DNA of 51,449 nt from Acidobacteriota bacterium (GTDB lineage: Bacteria > Acidobacteriota > Terriglobia > Bryobacterales > Bryobacteraceae). The DNA is taken from assembly GCA_016871055.1 (NCBI GenBank), contig VFZW01000006.1:1-51449 (forward strand), written 5' to 3'. Position 1 is the first letter of the stretch, and each line of letters opens with the position of its first letter. Below are positions 17,256-25,919 of this stretch, piece by piece. The translations under genes and the position numbers were made by a program. Under the pieces are notes generated by a model, which was given only the letters and a program-made list of their open reading frames with translations, was not told the origin of the DNA and ran no database searches.

Positions 17256-18302
17256 ATGAAGCCCCTTATTCTATTGGCCGCGGCTGCCGCATTTGCGGCC
17301 GGCTGGAAAATCGAAACCATTGCTGGGACCGGCGTGAAAGGCTACTCCGAAACGCAGCTCAACAACCCCTATGGCCTCGCGATTGGCCCCGACGGCGCGC
17401 TCTACATTTGCGACATCGACAACCACGTCATTCGCCGTCTCGATCTGAAGACGCGTAAGCTGACGACCGTCGCGGGTACAACGAAGATGGGTTATGCGGG
17501 CGACGGCGGGCCAGCTACCAAGGCCGAGATGAATCAGCCGTACGAGATCCGTTTCGACAAGGCCGGCAACATGTATTTCGTCGAGATGAAGAACCACGTC
17601 GTGCGGAAAGTCGATCGGAAAACCGGCATTATTACGACGATTGCGGGCACGGGTAAGCCGGGCTTCTCGGGCGACGGTGGACTGGCGAACGCGGCAATGT
17701 TGAATCAGCCGCACTCGATTCAGTTCGACCCGTCGGGCGGCATGTTGATCTGCGATATCTTCAATCACCGCATTCGGCGCGTCGATCTCAAGACCGGTCT
17801 GATCGACACCTGGGCGGGAACGGGCGAGAAGAAGCCGACGCCCGATGGCGCGCCATTGAAGGGCACGCCGCTGAATGGGCCGCGGGCGATCGACGTCGAC
17901 CCCGCTGGCAACTTATACTTGGCGCTGCGCGAAGGTAACGCGGTGTATCGGATCGACTGGAAGGCTCGTACGTTGCATCATATCGGCGGCACCGGCGAGA
18001 AGGGTTTTACCGGCAACGGCGGGCCGGCGAAGATGGCGAAGTTGAATGGCCCGAAGGGGATTTCGTGGTCGCCCGATGGCGGCGTTTATCTGGCCGATAC
18101 CGAGAGCCACACGATTCGGCGCATCGACTTGAAGAGCGGCGTTATCACGACGCCCGCGGGCACTGGCGAGCGCGGTGATGGGCCGGAGACGTCGCCCGGT
18201 GAGTGCAAGATGGCGCGGCCGCATGGAGTCTTTATTGATAAGAAGGGCGTGGTCTACATTGCCGATAGCGAGGCGCACCGGATTCGGCGGTTAGCGCGGT
18301 AA
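17256..18302 (+). CDS. Exported NHL-repeat beta-propeller protein
   Basis: The ATG at 17256 begins a signal peptide (MKPLILLAAAAAFAAG). About six NHL-type repeats follow, each with an IAGTG-like strand, a GDGGPA-type turn and a segment such as LYICDIDNHVIRRLD or GVYLADTESHTIRRID. They should close into a six-bladed propeller filling the whole 348-residue protein. No catalytic domain is attached, so a binding or scaffold role is likely. Similar stand-alone NHL proteins are common in Solibacter-like genomes. It stands divergent from the antitoxin gene and 64 bases before the large metallopeptidase gene. Confidence 0.82.
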   Translation: MKPLILLAAAAAFAAGWKIETIAGTGVKGYSETQLNNPYGLAIGPDGALYICDIDNHVIRRLDLKTRKLTTVAGTTKMGYAGDGGPATKAEMNQPYEIRFDKAGNMYFVEMKNHVVRKVDRKTGIITTIAGTGKPGFSGDGGLANAAMLNQPHSIQFDPSGGMLICDIFNHRIRRVDLKTGLIDTWAGTGEKKPTPDGAPLKGTPLNGPRAIDVDPAGNLYLALREGNAVYRIDWKARTLHHIGGTGEKGFTGNGGPAKMAKLNGPKGISWSPDGGVYLADTESHTIRRIDLKSGVITTPAGTGERGDGPETSPGECKMARPHGVFIDKKGVVYIADSEAHRIRRLAR

Positions 18303-18366
18303 TTCTGATGGGTCTCCGACGGGTTTTGCCAGCGGTTTTCGCTCTTACCGAGAGAGAGGGTTTCTC

Positions 18367-21300
18367 ATGAGTACACTTGACAGCCCCGGAGGAATCGTCA
18401 GCAGCCATCCGGCCGCGGATCCATTTCCAATCCTCCTGGCACCGTCGTTAGGGAAAGAGAAAAACACGATCCGATCCGGCTTGATCCCGGTCGCCTGTTG
18501 GAAGTTGAACGATGTCCGCTTTGCTTTTGGGTCTTCCTTTGTATTGCCCGAAAGCCGTCCGGAATTTGCGGAATTGGCCGCGCTGCGCAAAGAACATCCG
18601 GGATCGCCGCTTTCGATTTTTGGGCACGCAGACCCAGTCGGCGACGATAACTTCAACAAGAGTCTGAGCGGCAACCGGGCCGAGGCAATTTATGCGGTGC
18701 TGGTCCGCGACGTGGCGATGTGGGAGACGTTGTATACAACCACCGGATCGGCCGAGGGGTGGGGCCAACCGTCGATCCAAGTGATGGTAAACGCGCTTGG
18801 GCATCCCAACGTTGCCAGCTTTCAATCGACGGCCGGCCTTAATCCCGACGGCGTGGCGGGACCGATGACACGGGCGAAGCTCTTTCCCGCGTACATGGAC
18901 TTTCTGTGTCCGGAGAAACTGAACAAGTCTGAGTTTCTATCTGGCGGTCAGGACGCAAAGGGCAAAGGCGATTACCAGGGCTGTAGCGAGTTCAATCCGG
19001 CAATGGTGTTTTCGAAGGCCGAGGATGGGAGCCTTGGCAAGCCGGAGCGAGATAGCGAGAACCGCGTGAATCGCCGCGTTATGGCATTGTTGTTTCGTGC
19101 CGGTTCGATTGTTCCGCCGGCGAAGTGGCCGTGCCCTCGAAGCAACGAGGGAGCCGATGGTTGCCGGAAGCGGTTCTGGTCGGACGGTGAGAAACGGCGG
19201 GCGCCCGGAGCGTCTCGTCGCGAGTTTGCCCAAACGAAAGACACGTTCGCGTGCCGGTTCTATCACCGGTTGGTGGAGCGTTCGCCATGCGAAGGGATCG
19301 ATCCGGTACCGGTTCTCGACGAAGTTGGTCCGTTACTCGATCAGGTAACGGGCTCGGATGCCGTGGCAGCGGTTGAAAGTGGCCCCACGGAAACGGAAAG
19401 CTCAAACTTCGCCGCGACCGAATCGGCGGTGAAAGCCAAGCCGGCCAGTGCGCCCGCGGCGGCTGCTGCCGAAGGCGATACGCCGGGTCTGACGGACCCC
19501 GACTTCGGATTCGTGATGGTCCGGAAGGACAAGTCGGTGGCGCGGCAGATTTTTCGTTTTGGCGTCGACAAACCGTTCGATGGGATTGGAACGTTGACGG
19601 TGGCGCCGGCGGGCAAGATCGAATTCTTTGTTCTTGGCGGCGGTGGAAAAGCGCTGACATTCAACGGGGACAACACATTCCCCGGGGCCGATTTGTCAAA
19701 GCCCGGCGGTGTCATCGTGGCCGCCGAGGGGATCGAAGCCAGTAAGTCGAAGAAGGACATAACCCTGACACTGACGCTTTCCGGCGGCACGAAGAAAGTG
19801 AAGCCGCCGGCTAAGTTGAAGCTGACGAGCGTCGAACTTACTCTCGACATCGCCCATCCGCCGGCGGCGGGCAAGAATCCTGAGCCGCTGCCCATGCCGG
19901 ACAAACAAACGAAGGGCGCGCGCGTCTTTAGGCAGGGCGATCCTCCTTTGGCTCGCCGCGCGGTGTTGACTGTCCGCCCGACGAAGCCGGCAAATCTAAA
20001 TCACGATCTACTGTTGCATACGCTATCCGGCCGCATCGACATTTTCACGCAACAAACCCCGGCGAAAGGCCAGGCGCCAACCAGCGGCGTGATCACAGTA
20101 CCAAGTGCGTCGATACCCGCGACCGGGAAGCAATTTTTTGTCGAGGGAAAATTCGCGAGTAAGCATCCGGCCGAGGAGACCATTCACATCGGCATTCAAA
20201 CCAACGTGCATGGGACTATCTTGAACGATCACGTGGGCGTTACGGTGGTCGAACAGAACTGGACCGGGAAGTTATTCTATAACCGCACGTGGAGCCATGA
20301 TACCGGGCAGGCTGACGCCGCGGTGAAAGAGTTTCTCCCGAATAATAAAGTCGAGTTACATGGCAAGGCTCCCGGAGCGTCGAAGGATGTGCTGGTCGCG
20401 GCGTCGGCGCTGGATAAAGACGGTAAGTTCGAGTTCTTAAATGTTCCCGAACTGGACTCCGCGTTCATTCGCATCTTCCTCGAGCACAAGGACAGCAAGG
20501 TCGTCGTGATGAAAGGCCGGCGCCGAAACGGCAGCGCAACGCCCATTAACGAGGCGGACTTCAAAATCAGGGCCGGCTCAGTGGTATCGTTCGATCACAA
20601 ACTCGATCCGGCCTTATTCAAGGGCAAAAGCGGCGATCTCGATTTCAACAATGTCGAAGTCACGCAGGCGACATTCATCAAGTTCTGCGACGCCTACGTC
20701 TCCATCGTCTTCGGTCACACGCGGCTGCTGGAGTTGACCAAGAACGCCGCCGACGCCAAACTCTGCCAGGTCTTTGTGCCGCAGGATTCGAAGGAAGGTA
20801 CAACGCAGGCCGGAGGCGAAGAGATGTTCATTCTCGAATCCGATGTACAGGACCGCGACGTGATCCTTCACGAATACGGCCATTTCATCACCGACACTAT
20901 CGTCGGCCAGTTGGAATACCTGGGGTACACGTACAACGACGCCCCCGGCAACGCTACACACTCACCCAGCGATTTCACTCCGCACGGCGCCGAACATTAC
21001 GAGTCGGCATGGTTAGAAGGACACGCCACTTTCATCAGTTGCGCACTGCGCGACAAACCGACCTACAAGGACTCCCACGAAGGCCCCGCCGACACCGATC
21101 CGAGTCCGACCCAGAACCTCATGGACGTTAATCCGTTCTGGGGCGCGCACAACGAAGCGCCGGTCCAAGAGGTTCTTTGGAACATTTTGAAGTTACAGAA
21201 CATCCCGTTCGACAAAGGCTTCTTTCCCGCCTACAACGACAAAACGACCACAACGATTTATTCCTTCTTCGACAACTGGAAGGCCAAGGGTCTGCCGGAC

Positions 21301-21657
21301 ATCGCCAAAGTCGTCACCGCTTTCAAGTCGCGCGGGATGGAGTTTGGATATCGCTTCCCGGCGGGTGCGGATATGTTCACGGCGGTCGCGGCGCCGAAAA
21401 CGTTTGACGCCGCCAAGAAAGAATTCCGCACCGTTGACGAACTCTTCAACGCCTTCGGCAAAGTGCCCGGCGACACCGCCGGCACGAAGGCCGACTACGA
21501 GATGGAGTTTTATAATCGCAACAAGAGCAGGAACGCGGGAGCGCTCGGAGCCGGATCCAACGCGGCCGTCGACGCCAGCGGAAATCTGGTGATAACCATC
21601 AGGATCACTGCTGGCAAGAAATATATCGTCCCGAGGAGATTCCAGATCAAACCGTAG
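18367..21657 (+). CDS. OmpA-like / peptidoglycan-binding / HEXXH metallopeptidase fusion
   Basis: The protein has 1096 residues and no obvious signal peptide. Residues of about 50-110 plus a later segment (DSENRVNRRVMALLF, about 229-243) form an OmpA-like peptidoglycan-binding fold (FGHADPVGDDNFNKSLSGNRA). Inserted in it, at about 130-175, is a stretch like a peptidoglycan-binding domain type 1 (FQSTAGLNPDGVAGPMTRAKL). Next comes an Ala-rich linker and a beta-rich middle (about 370-770). A zinc-metallopeptidase domain follows, with HEYGH at 835-839 and a likely third ligand Glu884 in WLEGHA, a gluzincin-like arrangement. OmpA/PG-binding inserts of this kind occur on injection-system-linked proteins. 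The shape suggests a cell-wall-anchored or delivered peptidase. Two small paralogues follow directly. The domains are inferred by eye; the target is unknown. Confidence 0.65.
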   Translation: MSTLDSPGGIVSSHPAADPFPILLAPSLGKEKNTIRSGLIPVACWKLNDVRFAFGSSFVLPESRPEFAELAALRKEHPGSPLSIFGHADPVGDDNFNKSLSGNRAEAIYAVLVRDVAMWETLYTTTGSAEGWGQPSIQVMVNALGHPNVASFQSTAGLNPDGVAGPMTRAKLFPAYMDFLCPEKLNKSEFLSGGQDAKGKGDYQGCSEFNPAMVFSKAEDGSLGKPERDSENRVNRRVMALLFRAGSIVPPAKWPCPRSNEGADGCRKRFWSDGEKRRAPGASRREFAQTKDTFACRFYHRLVERSPCEGIDPVPVLDEVGPLLDQVTGSDAVAAVESGPTETESSNFAATESAVKAKPASAPAAAAAEGDTPGLTDPDFGFVMVRKDKSVARQIFRFGVDKPFDGIGTLTVAPAGKIEFFVLGGGGKALTFNGDNTFPGADLSKPGGVIVAAEGIEASKSKKDITLTLTLSGGTKKVKPPAKLKLTSVELTLDIAHPPAAGKNPEPLPMPDKQTKGARVFRQGDPPLARRAVLTVRPTKPANLNHDLLLHTLSGRIDIFTQQTPAKGQAPTSGVITVPSASIPATGKQFFVEGKFASKHPAEETIHIGIQTNVHGTILNDHVGVTVVEQNWTGKLFYNRTWSHDTGQADAAVKEFLPNNKVELHGKAPGASKDVLVAASALDKDGKFEFLNVPELDSAFIRIFLEHKDSKVVVMKGRRRNGSATPINEADFKIRAGSVVSFDHKLDPALFKGKSGDLDFNNVEVTQATFIKFCDAYVSIVFGHTRLLELTKNAADAKLCQVFVPQDSKEGTTQAGGEEMFILESDVQDRDVILHEYGHFITDTIVGQLEYLGYTYNDAPGNATHSPSDFTPHGAEHYESAWLEGHATFISCALRDKPTYKDSHEGPADTDPSPTQNLMDVNPFWGAHNEAPVQEVLWNILKLQNIPFDKGFFPAYNDKTTTTIYSFFDNWKAKGLPDIAKVVTAFKSRGMEFGYRFPAGADMFTAVAAPKTFDAAKKEFRTVDELFNAFGKVPGDTAGTKADYEMEFYNRNKSRNAGALGAGSNAAVDASGNLVITIRITAGKKYIVPRRFQIKP

Positions 21658-21666
21658 GAGATGCCA

Positions 21667-22128
21667 ATGCTACCCACCGATACCACGCAGCGTCCTCTGC
21701 CCTTCCGACTCACCGAAGCCGACCTTCCGGATGTCATCCTACGCTTCCGCGTTTCGTCCACGAAACTTTTCTCCGGCTACGATGAGATTCTCATTCGAGG
21801 CAACGGGCAAATCGGCCTTCGAACAGCATTGAAACGCGATAGCGAACCAACAATGCGCGTGGGCTCGGTCGACCCCAAACTCATCGCGCGCCTCCTGCAG
21901 TACCTGAGCTCGGAAGGACTCGAGGAGTGGGACGAGTCCTATCCATCCGAGGAACGCGAATATGTCGGCAAGCTGCTAACCTTGACGGTCCGTGACCAGA
22001 CGTTGAAACAAGTGTCGATGTGCCAGCCTGAGTTCTCGGGGTTCTCTCGCGCGTGCGGCGCGATTAAACTGGTAGCGGCGATGGGCGCGCCGGAGGCGAT
22101 AAACGGTGAGTTTTTCCAGCGTATCTAG
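21667..22128 (+). CDS. Small protein A of tandem pair downstream of metallopeptidase
   Basis: I prefer the ATG at 21667 over 21661 because AGGAG at 21656-21660 is then correctly spaced. The protein has about 153 residues and no signal peptide. The pattern is beta-strands (ILRFRVSSTKLFSGYDEILIRGNGQI), a helix (PKLIARLLQYLSSEGLEEWD), more strands, and a C-terminal helix ending GEFFQRI. It is clearly related to the next gene, sharing the order of elements, the GAI(K/R) helix and the FFQR(I/F) end. The fold resembles small inhibitor-like proteins such as emfourin, but only loosely. Its position suggests an inhibitor or immunity role for the peptidase; this is inference. Confidence 0.6.
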   Translation: MLPTDTTQRPLPFRLTEADLPDVILRFRVSSTKLFSGYDEILIRGNGQIGLRTALKRDSEPTMRVGSVDPKLIARLLQYLSSEGLEEWDESYPSEEREYVGKLLTLTVRDQTLKQVSMCQPEFSGFSRACGAIKLVAAMGAPEAINGEFFQRI

Positions 22129-22579
22129 ACGAGCGATTCTATTCTCGCTTCCCGCGTGGGCGCGTTTGCCCTTCGGATTGCAATCGGGCCAACTCGCCGG
22201 CGTGCGCATCCGGCTGCGTTCGGTTTCGACAAAGGCCGGCAGCAAGGCCGAAGAGATTGCGATCGCCGGGGACGGCGTGGTGGTGTTACGGGCGGGCGAT
22301 CGCGAGCGGCAAGGCAAAGTTTCCGCAGCGGCTGTGGAGCGATTGCTGGAGTTGATTGAGCGCGAAGGGATCGAGAATTGGGACGCGGATTCGAAGGGGC
22401 GAAGCAGCCACTATGTGGCGCGCGCGATTCTTGTGGAAGTCAATGGCGCGGTGCGGAAGCAGGTGGAGGTGAGGGGTGAGGCATTCCCGGAGTTTGCGCA
22501 CGCGTCTGGCGCGATCCGGATGCTGGCGGCGCAGGGATGTCCGGAGGTAACGGACGGGACGTTTTTTCAGCGGTTTTGA
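22106..22579 (+). CDS. Small protein B of tandem pair, probably exported
   Basis: The GTG start at 22106 overlaps the preceding gene by 23 bases and has GGAGG upstream at about the right distance. Unlike its paralogue it has an N-terminal RRAILFSLPAWARL stretch that may be a signal peptide, so the two copies may work on opposite sides of the membrane. The mature part repeats the same plan: IRLRSVSTKAGSKAEEIAIAGDGVVVL, helix VERLLELIEREGIENWD, and end GTFFQRF. It overlaps the 3' end of the opposing kinase gene by 13 bases. Confidence 0.58.
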   Translation: MSFSSVSRRAILFSLPAWARLPFGLQSGQLAGVRIRLRSVSTKAGSKAEEIAIAGDGVVVLRAGDRERQGKVSAAAVERLLELIEREGIENWDADSKGRSSHYVARAILVEVNGAVRKQVEVRGEAFPEFAHASGAIRMLAAQGCPEVTDGTFFQRF

Positions 22580-25106
22580 GGTAGCCAGTTGAGGGTGATG
22601 GTGACCGCCGGCGGCGCAGCGCGCACATTCGAATTCATGGGCGCGACGTAATAGAACCTCTGGCCGTCCGGCGAGACGGTGAAGCGATATCCGTCGGAGG
22701 AGTTGATCGCGTTCATCTCAAACAGCGCCTTGGGCTGACCGGGCTGAATCGCGCCGCCGGGCGCGGCGCCAATCTCAACCGCCATTAACGTGAAGCCGTC
22801 GGCGAAGTAGAGTTCTTTTCCATCGCGCCGCCAGCGCGGCCCGCGTGCGCCGGTTCGCGAGATCTGCCACTTCCCTTTTCCTGGCGGAATCGATTCGACA
22901 AACACTTCGCGGCCACCGACTTCCGTCGAGTCGTACGCCAACCACTTGCCGTCGGGCGAAACCTGCGGATTCATGGAGTCGTGATTCTCACCCGTAAACA
23001 TGTCGATTTTCCCCGGCTGGTCCAATGCGACAGATGCGATTCGCCGCGACTGGCTAGACATTCGAGCAAATTCAATATAAAGCGACCGGCCGTCCGGCGA
23101 CGCGGCCTTGTGATGGGAATTTGTCTCGGCGAGTTTTTGCGGTTCGCCGCCTCCAGTCGCGGCTACGGAATAGACGGCCCCTTGCCGGCCGAAAAAGATC
23201 CGGCTTCCGTCGCCCGACCAGGCCGGGACAGCGCCGTGGGCCGGCGGGAAGGTGAGACGGTTGGGTGTCGATCGAGCGAGATCGATGGTCCAGATGTCGT
23301 ATTCGCCCGTCACCGGGTCCCGATAATCGATCGCGAGCGCCTTCCCGTCGGGTGACATTTCCGGATGCGAGTAATAGCCTTTGCCGGGGCCAAAGGAACG
23401 TAGCCGCTCACCGCGCCGATCCACCTCGAGCAGGTCGCCATTCGCATTCTGGGCTGAGACCGGCACATGCGAGAGTGTTCCGTTGTCCGACATCGCCGTC
23501 GTCGTGGTCAGCGAATTCTCGGCAATCGTCAACGGATCTCCCTCCAATCGCCCGGTCTTGCTATCGATCCGCTGCGCGACGACGCTTTCGCCCTTCCCAA
23601 ATATCAGATAGCCGCCTCCGTATCGGACGTTTGGTGGGGCCATGATGGATCCCGACGGAACCAGATCAATCGGCAGCCTCGTCTTTGGCCCGCCGTGAAT
23701 CGACGAATGATAAATTCCGGAGTTCTCGCCCGCCATCACACGATAAACGAAGTGTTCGCCATCGTCGAGAAACATGGGTCGCGAATGCCTCCGGTCCGAT
23801 TCACCAGGCGGGAAAAGATCCGCCGCCGAACTACTTCCCGCCCGCACAATCTGAAGCGGACCACGGTTCTGCCCGAACAGAATCGTGCCGTCCTTTCCCC
23901 ACGTCGCCCCAGCCACGTCCGCCGCCGCGCAGATCTTCTCATTCCCCCCACCATTCAGACCGACGCGCCGAAACGCCGACCCATCGTAGTAGCCAAAGGA
24001 CTTGCTGTCCGGCGCCCAGAAAATGAAGACCGCCTTCTCCGTGCCAGGTAGCTTGGTCGATTGCAGAGATTGCAGCGGCCGTACCCAGATCGCCCCGTCA
24101 TCAGGGCTCGTTCCGGCCATGAAAGCGAGCGTCTGGCCGTCGGGCGATATTCGTACATCGTTGGGCTTGAATCGCGTGCCTTCGGGCGGCTCAATCTGGA
24201 ACGTCACTGGCGCTCGCGGCGGCGGCTTCGGCGCGGGCTTCAACGCTACGAAGGCCAGTGGTGTTAGAGCTACCGCGGCGACAGCGGGCCAGAGCCAGTC
24301 CTTCTTTGCCTCATCGGGGGACCTCGCTTCCGTCGCCCAGTGCAGGGCACGCTTGCAGTCGGCTGCGCTTTGAAACCGCGCGTCGGGGTCTTTTGCGAGG
24401 GAGGTCTTGATGACGCGGTCGATGGCGTCGGGAATCGCGCGCGGTTCCGGCTCGTCCTTGAGAATCGCGGCTATAATGGCGGCGACGCTCGCCCCGTTGA
24501 ACGCGCGCTTGCCTGTGATCAACTCGTGAAAGACGCAGCCGAAGGCGAAGATGTCGCTGCGGGCGTCGGCGTTCTGCCCTTGCGTCTGCTCAGGCGACAT
24601 GTACTGCAACGTGCCGAGAAGCTGGCCTTCGCTGGTTAGCGCTTTGGTGAGCGTCGCATCGGTCGGCGCGAGTTGCACCTCCTGCTTGGCGAGGCCGAAG
24701 TCGAGCAGCTTGATGCCCTGCTTGGCGACCAGCACGTTGGCGCGTTTCAAGTCGCGATGCGTGATGACGCGCTTGTGGGCGGCGTCGAGAGCGTCGAGAA
24801 TTTGATAGCTGACTTCGAGGGCCCTGTCCAAAGGCAGCGGTCCTTTTAACTCCGGCCTTCGACGAACTCCATGACGAGGTAGTTCGGCCCGACGTCGTAG
24901 AGCTGGCAGATGTTCGGATGATTCAACGCGGCGACGGCGCGGGCTTTGCGTTCGAAGCGGTCGGTGAATTGGCCTTTCGCGACTTTCAGCGCGACGGTGC
25001 GGTCGAGGCGCGTGTGGCGAGCTTTGTAGACTTCGCCCATGCCGCCCTCGCCGAGCAGCGCCGTGATTTCGTAGGGGCCGAGCTTGTCGCCGGGGGCCAG
25101 GGGCAT
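22567..25106 (-). pseudogene. Ser/Thr protein kinase with TolB-like propeller, one-base frameshift
   Basis: The gene starts at the ATG at 25106 (MPLAPGDKLGPYEI) with an intact glycine loop (GEGGMGEVYKA) and catalytic Lys (TVALKVAKG). That frame ends in TAA at 24846 just after VMEFVEGRS. The rest of the kinase continues in a second frame: ELKGPLPLDRALEV, THRDLKRANVLV, DFGLAK, MSPEQ, a membrane helix near WLWPAVAAVALTPLAFVAL and a TolB/WD40-like propeller to 22567. Adding one C in the GGCCGG run near 24857 restores FVEGPELKGP, the expected family sequence. So it is a single-base deletion or a sequencing error. The catalytic loop also reads HRDLKR instead of the usual HRDLKP. It lies divergent from a PemK/MazF-type module. 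Confidence 0.8.
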
Positions 25107-25114
25107 TGCCGATT

Positions 25115-25120
25115 ATTCTA
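25115..25120 (-). promoter_or_regulatory. Putative -10 box (TAGAAT) for the frameshifted kinase
   Basis: On the minus strand TAGAAT ends 8 bases before the ATG at 25106, within the 44-base divergent gap. Confidence 0.35.
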
Positions 25121-25136
25121 TCGCGGAAACCGAGCG

Positions 25137-25142
25137 TATACT
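25137..25142 (+). promoter_or_regulatory. Putative -10 box (TATACT) for toxin-antitoxin pair
   Basis: TATACT, preceded by GCG as at 5864, ends 8 bases before the ATG at 25151. Confidence 0.4.
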
Positions 25143-25150
25143 GGAAATCG

Positions 25151-25360
25151 ATGGAACTAACATCACGCGAAGCGATGCTACTGGACGCCTTCAGACGCCT
25201 CCCCGCCGAAGCGGGCGACGAGATCTCGGCGCTGGTGCGCCGAATCGCGGAATCGTCATCGGGGACGAGCATTAGTTGGTCGGACGAATGGAGCGACGAG
25301 GATCTTCGCGACTTTACATCCGCCGCCGTTGACCGGATGGATGACCCCGATCCAGCATGA
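25151..25360 (+). CDS. Putative antitoxin of PemK/MazF-type module
   Basis: The protein has 69 residues from the ATG at 25151 (MELTSREAMLLDAFRRL). It is acidic and helical, with a C-terminal acidic tail (SDEWSDEDLRDFTSAAVD) typical of regions that wrap a MazF-like toxin. No recognisable DNA-binding motif is seen. Its stop overlaps the toxin start as ATGA, the usual antitoxin-first order. Assignment rests mainly on the neighbour. Confidence 0.6.
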   Translation: MELTSREAMLLDAFRRLPAEAGDEISALVRRIAESSSGTSISWSDEWSDEDLRDFTSAAVDRMDDPDPA

Positions 25361-25680
25361 AACCGGGCGATATCGTGCTCGGCACATTTCACGGCGCCGT
25401 CGAAACGAAACTCCGTCCGGCGGTCGTGCTGTCCTCCGAGATCTACCTCAGGGAACGGCCCGATGTCATCGTGGGAATCTTGACTTCGAAGCTTCCGGTG
25501 CGCCTAGCTACTACCGACCATGTTCTCCGCGATTGGCGGCAGGCCGGGTTACGAATCGAGAGTTGCTTTCGCGCCTATATCCTGACAATCGATCAACGCG
25601 AGGTTACTATCATCGGCTGGCTAAGCGAACACGACTGGAGGGCCGTCAAGCTCCGCGTGAGCCACGCTATCGAAACCTAA
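25357..25680 (+). CDS. PemK/MazF-like mRNA interferase toxin
   Basis: The protein has 107 residues. The N-terminal KPGDIVLGTFHGAVETKLRPAVVLSS matches the PemK/MazF start (GDI.L..F....G..RPA.VLS), and the later DVIVGILTSK and WRQAGLRIESCFRAYILT fit the SH3-like barrel. MazF-type toxins cut mRNA at short motifs. The start lies in an ATGA overlap with the antitoxin gene. Length is normal and no break is seen. Confidence 0.75.
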   Translation: MKPGDIVLGTFHGAVETKLRPAVVLSSEIYLRERPDVIVGILTSKLPVRLATTDHVLRDWRQAGLRIESCFRAYILTIDQREVTIIGWLSEHDWRAVKLRVSHAIET

Positions 25681-25733
25681 CCCCGAAACCCCACTGGCGC
25701 AACGGGCGGCAACGGCTTCAATCAGTTGATGAG

Positions 25734-25748
25734 GCGTCCGGCGGACGC
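25734..25748. terminator. Weak hairpin between convergent genes
   Basis: GCGTCC-GGC-GGACGC forms a 6-bp stem in the 239-base gap between the mazF-like gene and the opposing GT39 gene. There is no T-tract on either side, so a terminator role is only possible. I see no convincing gene in the rest of this gap. Confidence 0.25.
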
Positions 25749-25919
25749 AACAGCGCCCGAATGATTAGTGGCACATCTTTATGTTCCCTGTGCCAGATCG
25801 CTCGTTTCCCGTTGAGGATGTGCGTATCTACTATGTCGTGGAGGAAAAAAGCTGAGAGTGGTTCGCGCCTTGCGCGGAAGGCAGGACGTGAGGAACCTCA
25901 TCCGCAAGTCCCCCTCCAA

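Noticed and set aside
24846-24862. Programmed -1 frameshift in the kinase gene
   Set aside because: No slippery heptamer at the junction; a lost C explains the frame change more simply.
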